From Vairimorpha apis BRL 01 (taxonomy: Eukaryota > Microsporidia > Nosematidae), in contig KE647166.1 in assembly GCA_000447185.1 (NCBI GenBank), forward strand, positions 1-21,508: 21,508 bases of DNA, given 5' to 3'. The notes under the pieces are model-generated. The model was not told the DNA's origin, did not search any database, and saw only the letters and a list, made by a program, of their open reading frames with translations. This document shows positions 1-9,863 of the stretch, in pieces. The number at the start of each line of letters is the position of its first letter. The first letter of the stretch is position 1. A program made the position numbers and the translations under genes.

Positions 1-2045
1 CTCTTCTAATGATTTAATATTCCTTCTTCCTGATGAACTTACGCTTTTAATTTGTTCTTTAATAAAAATTATTTTTAATGTGAGAGATCTAATTTTATAT
101 GATTCATGATATAGCTCGTTATTTTTTAATTCTAAAATATATACATTTCTAGTTGTACATGACTTATCACTTAGATAAAACATATCATTAATTATTTTTA
201 TTTCTGTACTAAGTTTTTTATTATCTAATACAATTTTACAATTAAAAACTTGATTAGACATTAATTTTGAGACCTTTTTTTCATTCTTTACTGATTTAAG
301 TTCATCTTCTAATCGTTTTCTCATACTCGATTCCATATCTAATTTTTGTTGGTATTCTTTTATCTCAGATGTCATTAATCTGACTTGCTTTTTCAGATTA
401 TCTACATCATTCTTTTTTAACTTGTTATTTTCTTTTTCAAGAAGATCATTTTTTTCTACTAAATATTCTATATTTCTTTTGTATTTTATACATGTAAGTT
501 TATGACAACTATAAAAATCTTTAAAAATTGAATCTAAAACATTAACTTGTTCTTGGCAATCTGATAGTTTTGATAAAACAATTAAAATGTCATTTTTTAT
601 ACTTTCAATATCAAATTTCATTCCATTTTCATATCCAAAATTAATTGATAAATTTTTAGTTTTAGTGTTAATATCAATAAATTCATCATATGTTTGTTTT
701 TTATCTGAGATTTCTTTTAAAATATCTTGTAACTGTTTTTTTTAATTTTAAGTTCATTTTCAATTGAATCAAGATCATCTTTTTCACTTAAAATATTAAT
801 AATTATTTCCTTGTATTCATTTTGTTTATCTTGCAATTTTTGATTAGTTTCAAGTATTTGCGCTTGAATCTCATTAAGTAATTTTTTATTATTTTTTACT
901 TCATCATTTTCTTTAATAATTGGAACATTTTCGTTTTTAATTTCTTTTTCATTTAAAAATAATTTTCGAACAGCTTTCTCTAGCATAGGATCATGAGAAA
1001 AACCAACAAAATCTATAAAATTTGGTGTCGAAATGAAATTACGAGTTTTCATTTCAAACGCTGTATCATAAAAATTTGATGTATCGAATTCATCTAAAAT
1101 TTCAGGTATATAAGGAGGTACCATACTTTTTATATTTTCCCAATCCACACCTTCAAAAAATGGATGTTTTTTAATTTCATAAATATTTAATCTTTTATCT
1201 TTTTTTTGTATCAGTTTTTGAATTAAATCTTTGATTTTTTCAGATATATTGAATGGAAAATTGTATTCTAAATCAACAATTTTTCTGTACGTTTCAACTA
1301 AAGAATTAGAATAAAATGGTGTTACACCAAACAACATTTCATAAATAATTACACCTAGAGTCCAAAAGTCTACATTTTCACTATATTCATTTTCAACATT
1401 TGAACTTTCGAGTATATCAGGAGAAATATAATCTGGAGTACCTACAACAAAAGTAGATTTTGCTTTTTTATTTTCCATTTTTATTGAACTACCAAAATCG
1501 GCCAATTTAATATGTCCATCTTTTCCTATCAATATATTATCCGGTTTTAAATCTCTGTGAATCCATCCCAATTTATGTAATTCGTCAAGTGCACATATAA
1601 TCTCAACTGTATAAAATTTAACCCATTTTTCTTCTAATGTATCTTCTTTTGATAAAAGACCCATAAAATCACCACCTGGAATATAATCCATCAAATAATA
1701 AAGATATTCATTATCTTGTAATGTCATTTTTGCGGAAACTAACCATTCACTATTTACACTTTCAGTAAGCAATTTTTTTTCAGCCATAAATAATGATGTA
1801 AATGGCTGTTTTAATATATCCTCTTTAGCAACACGTTTCATTGCATATACTTTGTCACTTTTAACCAAATAAACTTCTCCATATCCACCTTTAGCTATTG
1901 TTTTTATTATTTCAAAATCATCAGGTTTTGTTTTTTGATCAATAATATCTTTTAAGGTTTCTAAAGGTAATTGTATACTTTTCTTGTCTATTAAATTGTA
2001 AACAGTTTCTATACAATCACCTATAAGGTTTATGTTTTCTTTCAT
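1..2045 (-). CDS. DMPK/MRCK/ROCK-type AGC serine/threonine kinase with coiled-coil tail; frameshifted and cut by the left edge
   Basis: Protein kinase whose relatives act downstream of Rho/Cdc42 GTPases on actomyosin and cell shape. The start ATG (2043-2045) lies just after a CCC signal. Residues about 44-298 form the kinase domain: glycine loop AKGGYGEV (51-58), ATP lysine K70 in YAMK, HRDLKPDN (163-170), DFG (183-185), then GTPDYISPD, where the usual APE glutamate is aspartate. The segments SLVETYRKI, DWENI, PPYIPEI and DTSNF are typical of the MRCK/ROCK/citron group, and FVGFS (346-350) resembles their hydrophobic motif. The first frame stops at 717 after 442 codons. A -1 shift on the T run at 736-743 (A8 on the coding strand) opens a frame that stays open to base 1 and adds 245 codons, largely charged heptad-like coiled coil including NDLLEKENNKLKKND. 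The last 80 or so residues are less helical and could begin another domain. NDR/Cbk1 is a less likely assignment because the linker after the kinase is of MRCK type. The family is secure; orthology to one member is not. Confidence 0.92.
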
Positions 2046-2047
2046 TA

Positions 2048-2050
2048 GGG
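2048..2050 (-). promoter_or_regulatory. CCC start-site signal of the kinase gene
   Basis: CCC two bases before the ATG on the minus strand (CCCTAATG). Microsporidia are known for such CCC/GGG-type signals next to start codons. Confidence 0.6.
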
Positions 2051-2444
2051 ATAAAAAAAATATGATTTTGAAAATAAACTAGTTTTTTTATAAAATATTG
2101 AATAATTTTATTATTTTAAATATTGCGATTCAATAACAAAATTTGTCATAATCAAAAATTTAATTTTGATTTAATTTTTTATTTTGTAACAATAATTTAA
2201 TTAAAATAAATTTAAAAAATATTTTACACTATAAAATTGTTGATAAAATATTTATATTATTTTAGCTAAAAAAATTATTTGCATTATACAGAGTAAAATA
2301 TAAATAAAAAAAATCTTAATTTTTATGAAACATTCATTCTAATTTATATGAAATCAAATAAATTTTTGTTTCATATAATAGTAAATAAAATATCATATTA
2401 CAAAATATTTGTATTAAATTATTAAAAATAAATTTTTTTTATAT
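2051..2444. other. Divergent spacer between kinase and TAF9
   Basis: Nearly pure A/T sequence holding the two opposed start regions. I see no open frame with a start signal and no RNA gene. Confidence 0.7.
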
Positions 2445-2452
2445 CCTTAAAA

Positions 2453-2839
2453 ATGACATCTAGTGAAAATCTTGCTCCTAGGGACGCTAAAGTTGTTTCA
2501 ATTATTTTAAGATCTCTTGGTATTGAGGAATGTGAACCAAAGGTTATTATACAACTATTAGAACTTGCTTATAAATATTCTATTGGTGTAATTAAAGATG
2601 CACAATTATATGCTGATCATTGTGGAAGAACAACAATAACTGTAAATGATATTAAATTGGCACTTCAATCTAAAGTAGGTAAAACATTCGTACCTCCACC
2701 GCCACGTCATTATTTAGTCGAAATAGCCAATGCTATTAATTCAAAACCACTCAGTACATCAGAAAATAATGAAAATATGATTAAAGTGCCATCAAAAGAT
2801 CATTTTTTTGGAGGATTAGAATATGAAGAAGGTAAATAA
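2453..2839 (+). CDS. TAF9: TAF9, histone-fold subunit of TFIID (and SAGA)
   Basis: A 128-residue protein matching the TAF9/TAFII31 histone-fold family, which pairs with TAF6 in TFIID and with a TAF6-like protein in SAGA, acting in nuclear pol II preinitiation. Seen directly: APRDAKVVSIILRSLGIEE, then a long central helix (EPKVIIQLLELAYKYS), DHCGRTTITVNDIKLALQSK, and the diagnostic post-fold segment FVPPPPRHYLVEIANAIN, which corresponds to the PPPRDFLL region of animal TAF9. The human protein is about twice as long; this one keeps the fold and little else. The ATG follows a TCC signal by six bases. It is divergent from the kinase on the other strand, with 407 bases between the start codons. 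No frame disturbance is seen. Confidence 0.93.
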   Translation: MTSSENLAPRDAKVVSIILRSLGIEECEPKVIIQLLELAYKYSIGVIKDAQLYADHCGRTTITVNDIKLALQSKVGKTFVPPPPRHYLVEIANAINSKPLSTSENNENMIKVPSKDHFFGGLEYEEGK

Positions 2840-3298
2840 TTATTTATCGTAAATAAAAAATAAATGATTAGGTTGTATAAAAATTGCATTAAATAAGTTT
2901 GAATATATAAAAATATGTTTTTAACATTATTTTATTGATTAATTAAAATATTAAGTAATTTGGTTTTTAATATTATATTTTTTGTATTTAAAATTTTAAA
3001 CTATTAAAAATTAAAAATTAAAATAATGAAATTTAAATTTAATAATTTTAAATTTATTTAAAATTATTTTTTAAAATCAACAATATATAAGTTTAAAACA
3101 ATAACAAAATTATTATATTAAAAAAATATAAAATATATTATTAGTAATTTAAATGAATATTTGACAAAAATATGATTTTTAATTTTGATTTGATATAAAA
3201 TCAATTTTAAACTAAATAAAAGTTACAAATATGTTAAAAAAGATATTTCAATTAAAAAAATAAATAGAACAAAAAATATCATACCTTTAATTTCAAAA
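2840..3298. other. A/T spacer after TAF9
   Basis: Low-complexity A/T with overlapping short palindromes of the AAATTTAAA type around 3025-3065. No gene seen. Confidence 0.7.
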
Positions 3299-3322
3299 CC
3301 CTTTTTAACAATAATTAAATCA

Positions 3323-3610
3323 ATGCATGATCCTATAGAAATAAATAAATATTTGCGAAATAAATTTAAACATCCAAAAGAAGAGCTTTCAAATAATTAT
3401 TTACAAAATACTATAATTTTAAAAAGTGATATTTTGGAAATTAAAAAAATTTCAAAATGTCTTTTTGCAATGAGAGTAAAAACTGGTAGTATTTTAATAT
3501 CATTTGCATTGAATACCAATAAAATCGATCAGTTTTTAAACATGAAATATGACAAATTAAATATAAGAAGATTGTATAAAAAATATTATTATGATATTTT
3601 GATAGAATAA
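3323..3610 (+). CDS. Small basic hypothetical protein (95 aa)
   Basis: Not firmly recognised. An uninterrupted 95-codon frame stands out in the surrounding A/T spacer. It is lysine-rich, has no signal peptide and no membrane span, and ends TAA at 3608-3610. The predicted pattern is helix, then two or three strands (NTIILKSD, CLFAMRVKTGSILISFAL), then helices (NKIDQFLNMKYDKL, IRRLYKKYYYDIL). That strand-strand-helix ending, including a phrase like LNTNKIDQF, faintly recalls SRP9/SRP14 proteins, but this is only a guess. A CCC lies 22 bases before the ATG (3299-3301), farther than in neighbouring genes. It is on the same strand as TAF9, 483 bases downstream. Confidence 0.6.
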   Translation: MHDPIEINKYLRNKFKHPKEELSNNYLQNTIILKSDILEIKKISKCLFAMRVKTGSILISFALNTNKIDQFLNMKYDKLNIRRLYKKYYYDILIE

Positions 3611-4243
3611 ATAATTCCATGTAAAAATATGTTTTTAAATTTTTTATAGCATATGTAATTTACACTTAAAATATTTTTTTCTAGTATTAATTTTGTTTTT
3701 AAATTAAATTATTTTTTTTAAAATAGTATAAAAAAGTATTTTATAGATAATTATACATTATCAAAAATATAAAACACATATTGTAATGAATGAAATTAAT
3801 AAATTATTGATAAAATTATTATACATAATTTCAATATTATAATCTAAAAAATTAAATTTAACTTATTATATTATTATATAAAATTTACAATATTTTATTT
3901 TTAACAAAGTAAATTTTATTCAATAAATTAATATTTGATTACTTTTCTAATATACTTTAAAAATTAATAATTACAACAAAAATATTTATTAGTGTAATTT
4001 TAATTAAAACATTTTAAATTATAAAAAGTAGTGTCATCAATTTTTTTTATATTTCATTAATTTATGTAGTAAAATATTTATGTTTCTAAAAAAATAGAAT
4101 TTAATTTTTTATATCTAATAATAAATAATAAAGTTTATTAAACATTGTATTGTTATGATAAAATAAAAATTTGAAAATTATGAGAATAATAAACCAAGAA
4201 AACTTAAATCCTTTAAAATATAAATTTTCAAAAAATGAATAAT
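3611..4243. other. Convergent spacer between the 95-aa gene and SMC3
   Basis: A/T-rich, stops in all frames at short intervals. The 3' ends of two convergent genes meet here. No terminator motif is recognised. Confidence 0.7.
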
Positions 4244-7144
4244 TTAATTGCTACTCAAAAAATTATACACAATATCTCTTTCTACTTCACTAGCATAGCT
4301 TTTTTTATCACTATAAGTAACACCGATAAAGAGATTTCCACAATTAACAGTTTCTTCTCTAAAAGTAGTCATTATAATTTGACATTCTTTTATATTTAAA
4401 AATAAATTACATAATTTAATTCTACTAGCCTGATCTAAATTGGCATCTATTTCATCAAATATATAAAATGGTGATGGATCAACTTTTTGAATACTAAAAA
4501 TTAAGGCAATAGCAATCATAGCTTTTTGTCCTCCACTTAAACCTTTGGAATTACAATCTTTAACTTTTATTATTAATTCGTTATTCTCTTTAATTAAAGA
4601 AGCTTTAAAGTCACAAAGTAAATCACAATATTTTTCAAATTCAGTTTGAATTAAATCAAACGTTAAGTTCATTTTTTCAATCTTTTTTTCATCTAAGCTT
4701 CTAATAAATTCATTAATTTCTGTAAAATTTAATTTTAGTTCTTCGTGACGTTTTTTTAAATCATTTTTTTGTTCAATAAAAACTGACCATTGCTCAATAT
4801 TTTGCCTATTTACAAACTGATATTTTGTTAATTTTGAATTTATTATTTTAATTTTCAGCTATTTGCTCTCTGCTTAAATTCGGATAAAGATTTTCACATT
4901 GAAAATTTCCTATTTTTTTTCTAATTCTTCTTTTTTTAAATAAATTAGATTTTCCAGAATTACATGTTAATTTATTAACTTCTTTAATTTTCAAATTATC
5001 TAACTGATTTTTTAAATTTTTCCGTTCCATATCAAAATTTTCTACTGAATTTAAAATATTTTTAATATTAGTCTTACTTTTTTCAAGTTTATTCACTTCA
5101 CTTTTTAAATTATCATATTCATTTTCAATTTTAATAATTTCTGTTCGTAATCCAATATTTTTAAGATTTAAATTTTCTAACTTACTCTCAAAACTTTTCA
5201 AATTATATTTTGAGCTTTCTAAAATTTTAATTTTTTCTTCAAGAAATTTAATAGTAGAAACTCTTCCATCTAAATTTATATTTTCTTTTTGCAAATTATT
5301 TATGGTTTCAATTTCAATATTAAGTTTTGATATTTTATTCTGAACTTTTTTTAAATTGTTATTACAATGTTCTAATTCATTTATACTTTTTTTATATTCA
5401 ATGATAACTGTTGATTTATGTTCATATCCTCCAGTCATAACACCAGACTTTGTTACCAAATCTCCGTCCTTCGTAACAACACTAATCTTATATTTTTTTG
5501 ATATTTCAGATCCTTTCTTTAAATCACTTGTTAGGAATGTATTTCTTGTTATAAATTGTACTAATTTTTTGTACTTATTATCACATATTATTTTTGAACT
5601 TAAGCTTTCTAATCCTTCGATTTCTATTTCATTCTTCTCTTCTAATTTATTTAATGGTATAAAAATAGCATTTCCACTTAAATCTTTTTCTAAAATCTTA
5701 TTAACAACCTGTTCATTTTCTACAACTATATTAAACAAAAAACCACCTGAAACAGCTTCAAAAGCACTCATAAAATCTTCTGGAATATCAATCAAATTAT
5801 ATACACATCCAATTACTCCTTCTTGATCTTTAATTTCTTTGTATACATTATATGAAAAATGACCAGAAACAAAAAGTTTATTTTCAGCCATTTTAAAAGC
5901 TTCATTAATACTTTTTTTATTTTCCATAAGTCGTTTTTCCTCTCTCCATAATTCTTTTCTTTTATCAATTAATTTAGTTAACATATCATAATCAAAACAA
6001 ATTTTTTCACTTGCTTTTTTTTCTTCTAAAACATTTTTAATAATAGAAATTTCCTTCTTTTTTTCATCTTCTGTAAGTTTTTTATCCTTATAAATTTTTA
6101 AAAAATTTACAATATTTTTTAAAATAAAAACGTTCAGTTGAAATTTCTTTTTCTTTTCTTGATAATTTTTTAGTTTTTCATCAAACTTTTTTAAATTTTG
6201 ATTTTTATTATTTAATTCTTCACTAATTAATTTAAGTTCATTTTTATAATATTGCAAATCCATTTTTTTAAATGAATTTTTATTCATTGAATTGTCAATG
6301 TTTTCATTTTCTTTATCAAAAAATTCAAATGAAATTAATTCGGCTTCATGTTTTTTCTTTCCAAGTCTTTAATTTTTTCACTGACTAGTTTAATTTCAGA
6401 TTCAATATCAAACATAAATTCTTCTTGAACTTCATTTTTCAACAAATTATTTATTTCAATTAAATCTTTTTGTAAGTAAGCAATTTCATACCTTCTTTTC
6501 TCGTTTTCTAATTTTTCACTTTCTTCAATTTTTTCCTTTTCTTTTTCTAAATTTTTTAGCTTATCATTTATTATTTGTAAGTTCAAATCAATTGATTTTT
6601 GTGTAATTTTACAATTATTTAATGTTTCAATACAATTTTCTCGTTCAATTTCATATTTTAAAGCACCACTAATGTTTTTTATTAAATTATATCTTTCTGA
6701 ATTATTTAGATTAATAAAATAGTTTATCTTATTTTGTTTTACAATAAAATATGGTACACTTGTACATATACCACTATTATTTAAAATATTTATAACATTA
6801 GACATAGTCATTAATTTGTCATTTACAAAATATTCATCTTTTTCAACAGAGACAATGCGTTTAATAGTATAGATTTTAGGTCCGTCTAATCTTAATTTAG
6901 AATTATTTATATAAATTTTAACTTCTGTTTTATTTTCTGTAATTTCATTTCCTTCATGTATAATTTCAATTCTTTCTTGTTTAGATAATTTTTCACAACA
7001 TATAACAAATTGAATAGCTTGTATAATGTTACTCTTTCCACTTCCGTTCTTTCCTACTATTATAGTAGTAATCGGTGAAAATGTAATTGAAGTTTTTAAT
7101 TTAAAGCTTTTGAAATTTTCAATATCAATTTTTTCGATATGCAT
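4244..7144 (-). CDS. SMC3: SMC3, cohesin ATPase subunit; read in four pieces because of three frame changes
   Basis: Core subunit of the cohesin ring, pairing with SMC1 to hold sister chromatids. In order: N-terminal ATPase half from MHIEKIDIENF with Walker A GKNGSGKS (residues 31-38), the SMC3-specific YFIVKQNKI, coiled coil, hinge (SAFEAVSGGFLFN to GVMTGGYEHKS, about 5400-5860), return coil with INSKLTKYQFVNRQN matching the SMC3 HVNKKALDQ region, then signature GLSGGQKAM, Walker B FYIFDEIDANLD and TTFREE. The full length of about 967 residues is near-normal for a small-genome SMC3. Frame changes: -1 at A6 (6351-6356), +1 within about 4847-4862, most simply the A4 at 4852-4855, and -1 at A7 (4683-4689). 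Every domain is intact once these are crossed, so it is either a functional gene with sequence errors, a frameshift-decoded gene, or a very young pseudogene. At the Eco1 acetylation site, animal Lys-Lys is here E101-K102. A GTCC lies just upstream of the ATG. Confidence 0.93.
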
Positions 7145-7413
7145 AAATAAGGACAGTAAAAAAAAATTTAGTCAAAATTAAATTATTTTAAAATTATTTG
7201 TCATAAAAAAAAATTTTATTTAAATTTTATAATTTTAAAAATACTTGTACGGAGTAAATTTAAATATTTTGTTTCATCACTTTACATCAGATTAAACAAA
7301 ATAAAAATAAAATCAAACTTAATTTTATAAAAATCTTATTTAAAAATAAATCTTAATAATATAAATAATATTTTTTATTATTTTTTGTCAGACCTTTAAA
7401 TAAAATTTTCATC

Positions 7414-7800
7414 TTAAAATCGTAAATAAAATATATTAAACAAAAATAAATTATTCAAATATTTGTGTTTTCGAAATCTTACCAGAATTATTCTGTAAAT
7501 ATCTAATAAAAAAATTAATATTATGTAACATAAAAATAAAATCAATAAGGTTTTTATCAATATTAAAATACAAGCCGTAATGCCAATATTGCAATCATTT
7601 TGGTAAATATCATTATCATATTCATTTAAATCAGTAGTTTCTCTTTGTATATTAATGATAGATAAATTTTTATTTTCTATAGATGTTATTTCTTTTAAAT
7701 ATTTATTATTATTTTCATTCTTTAAATCTTGACTTTTATGTAACATAATCTTGTTTAATTCACTCGTAATTTGATTTTTATTATTTGTATTTTTAAACAT
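7414..7800 (-). CDS. Hypothetical membrane protein (128 aa)
   Basis: Not recognised. The ATG is preceded by CCCC at a spacing of four bases, the same signal as known genes here, which supports a real gene. Residues 1-70 are polar, Asn/Lys/Glu-rich and probably helical. Residues about 72-107 are a long hydrophobic stretch (ITACILILIKTLLILFLCYI, then LIFLLDI), long enough for one kinked span or a tight hairpin, with a lysine in the middle. A short basic segment (RFRKHKYLNN) and a hydrophobic end (LFLFNIFYLRF) follow. The shape is like a tail-anchored protein with an extra C-terminal tail; there is no SNARE zero-layer pattern I can identify. It lies upstream of SMC3 on the same strand, 269 bases away. 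Confidence 0.6.
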   Translation of the reverse strand: MFKNTNNKNQITSELNKIMLHKSQDLKNENNNKYLKEITSIENKNLSIINIQRETTDLNEYDNDIYQNDCNIGITACILILIKTLLILFLCYIILIFLLDIYRIILVRFRKHKYLNNLFLFNIFYLRF

Positions 7801-7804
7801 ATTT

Positions 7805-7808
7805 GGGG
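7805..7808 (-). promoter_or_regulatory. CCCC start-site signal of the 128-aa membrane protein
   Basis: CCCCAAATATG on the minus strand. In such an AT-rich spacer a run of four C next to an ATG is rare, and it is the main support for this gene's start. Confidence 0.6.
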
Positions 7809-9267
7809 TATGTTTAAATATTAATACGTGATATATTATATATAAAATATAAATGTTACAATTGTGTTTTTATTTAAATAAAAAAACATCTTATTAATAA
7901 TTTTTAAAATATATTAAGCCAATATATTATTTGTATTAAACCATAACTTTTTTAAATTTTATAAAATTAATTGTGTTTTTAATGTTTAATATATAAATAA
8001 AATATTACTTTGTAAAAATTTATAAACAAATAAAAAAAATATTTTGATATTTATAATGATTTCTATAGTTAAAGGATTTTTGAAATTATCTTATTTTATC
8101 AAATTAATTTATGAATATTTTATTTAAAAAAAACAATAAATTCTAAATTTTTTTTTAATTATGTAAATTATTTAAAATTAAATAGTTTTGATCATTACAT
8201 ATTTAAAATTAACACTTTTTAACTAGAACAAGGTAAGTATTTGGCTAATGATAATATTAAAATTATACAATGTTTTTTAAAAAAATTTATTGTTTTGATA
8301 TAATGTTTTCATAATTTAATAGCTTTAAGTTATGAATTAATTTTTCTTTTTAATTTTTTTTGAAAAAAAAATTATTTAAATTTTATAAAGATTTTTTACA
8401 ACTTTTTTGTTCAAATATCACTAAATCAAAATTAATAAATGTAAAAAATATATTTATATTTGTTAAATTGTAAAATATTTATACAATTATATACAATGTT
8501 TGTATTATTTATGGTAAGATAAATTAAAATTTGGCATATGTTAGTTTTCAAATTTAATTATTGTTGAATTTTTTTTTAAATAGTAATGCTTATTTTAAGT
8601 AATTACAGAGTAACTTAATAATATTTAAAAACTTCAGATTGACAATTGCTAATGTACTTATTCACTATAAAAATTCTTAATATATTTTTTAAATCTTGTT
8701 GTTATGTTCTCTAATGTCACATATAAAATATCTTTTTGTAAAATATTAGTGTATTGCCTCACACTTACTAAATAGCTGCTAGAATTTTTTTAAAAAAATT
8801 TTATTTGAAATTTATTATCTTTATTTAACAATTCTAATCTATTTTACTTTATTGATAAAATATATATAATATATATTAATATTAAATTTAATCCAGATTG
8901 ATGTTATAATTTGTATAATCATTTTATACAGTTTCTCAAAAAATACTTTTTAATGTATTATTTTGTATTTATATTGATTAAAAAATATGTAGTTAAGCTA
9001 AATTTAATAAAATTTTTTAATTATAATTTATAAACAAGTCAATGTAATGATATATAAAAAAAGAATAAATATTATCTTGTCTTTCAAAACTATATTTATA
9101 GATTTTTATACAACACGCAAATAATTTCATCATTATCAAATATCATTAATAATTTTTATAACTAATTAAACTAAAAAGTAATAATTTTTTTATATATACT
9201 TGAATATATTTTAACATATAAAAACAAAAATATTACTTTGATTACAACCATTAAGTTTTTATTATTA
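7809..9267. other. 1.5-kb spacer upstream of GAR1
   Basis: No convincing gene. A slightly more complex patch at about 8585-8775 contains a 34-codon open stretch ending at 8772 (including MFSNVTYKISFCKILVYC) without a start signal, perhaps a very old relic. A 23-codon frame at 8056-8127 and a GTAAGT at about 8233 have no supporting context. Confidence 0.6.
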
Positions 9268-9270
9268 CCC
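9268..9270 (+). promoter_or_regulatory. CCC start-site signal of GAR1
   Basis: ACCCTCACTATG, five bases between CCC and the start codon of GAR1. Confidence 0.6.
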
Positions 9271-9275
9271 TCACT

Positions 9276-9854
9276 ATGCAAAGAAAATTTAACTCTAAAA
9301 GTAGACATAATAACAAAAACAAATATGACACTTCTGGTAGTTTAATTGATCTTGGAACATTTATGCATAAATGTGGTAATTTTTACATAATTAAACTAAG
9401 TGATATAGATATACCATATCCAAATGCATTTATTTATAATAAAAATAAACAACAGATTGGCAAAGTTGAGGAAATTTTTGGACGTCAAAATGATGTTCAT
9501 GTGGCAGTAAAAATAGAAAAAGACTCAAACGAATTTTTTATTTATAGCAATAAATTAATTCCAAGAAACAGATTTTTAGAAAGAAGTGATGTTGAAAAAA
9601 AGAAAGAAGCAAATGATAAAAAACATAAAAATATAAAAAAAGAAAAGTTTAAACAAGAAAATAAATATAAATTTCAAAATGATTCCTATGACAAAAAAAG
9701 AAAATTTGTCAGAAATGGAAAATTTGGTGGCGATAAAAATAAAAAAAAGGTAGAAATTATTAATTTTTTTTTAATAATTATAAAAAGTTTGTCTTATAAT
9801 GTAGAAAAAATATTTTTAGATGATTTTGGTTTTTATTATAAATTAAACAATTAA
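9276..9854 (+). CDS. GAR1: GAR1, H/ACA snoRNP protein; 3' end of the frame uncertain
   Basis: Nucleolar H/ACA ribonucleoprotein subunit that binds Cbf5 and helps pseudouridylate rRNA. Residues about 20-105 match the GAR1 beta-barrel: SLIDLGTFMHKCG, DIDIPYPNAFIYNKNKQQIG, KVEEIFGRQNDVHVAVKI, FFIYSNKLIPRNRFL, corresponding to the family's IPYFNAPIY, GKVDEILG and LLPIERFL. The Gly-Arg-rich arms of yeast GAR1 are missing; a lysine-rich tail replaces the C-terminal one. The annotated frame ends in about 35 hydrophobic, Phe/Ile-rich residues that do not fit the family. A -1 slip at the A8 run (9741-9748, phase A AAA AAG) would instead end the protein as KKKGRNY at 9763, 162 residues, which looks more natural. 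CCC at 9268-9270 lies five bases before the ATG. Confidence 0.9.
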   Translation: MQRKFNSKSRHNNKNKYDTSGSLIDLGTFMHKCGNFYIIKLSDIDIPYPNAFIYNKNKQQIGKVEEIFGRQNDVHVAVKIEKDSNEFFIYSNKLIPRNRFLERSDVEKKKEANDKKHKNIKKEKFKQENKYKFQNDSYDKKRKFVRNGKFGGDKNKKKVEIINFFLIIIKSLSYNVEKIFLDDFGFYYKLNN

Positions 9855-9863
9855 GTATTCTTT

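Noticed and set aside
660..735. RNA pseudoknot downstream of the kinase slippery site
   Set aside because: Only weak A/U pairings of about four bases were visible; nothing stable enough to claim as a stimulator.
5356..5826. 156-codon open frame on the plus strand
   Set aside because: Antisense shadow of the SMC3 hinge and adjoining coil; the minus strand has conserved residues.
8056..8127. 23-residue frame with hydrophobic residues
   Set aside because: No start signal; of a length expected by chance in A/T DNA.
8225..8245. GTAAGT as an intron 5' splice site (also near 15733)
   Set aside because: No exon-like sequence on either side and no matching branch/acceptor element.
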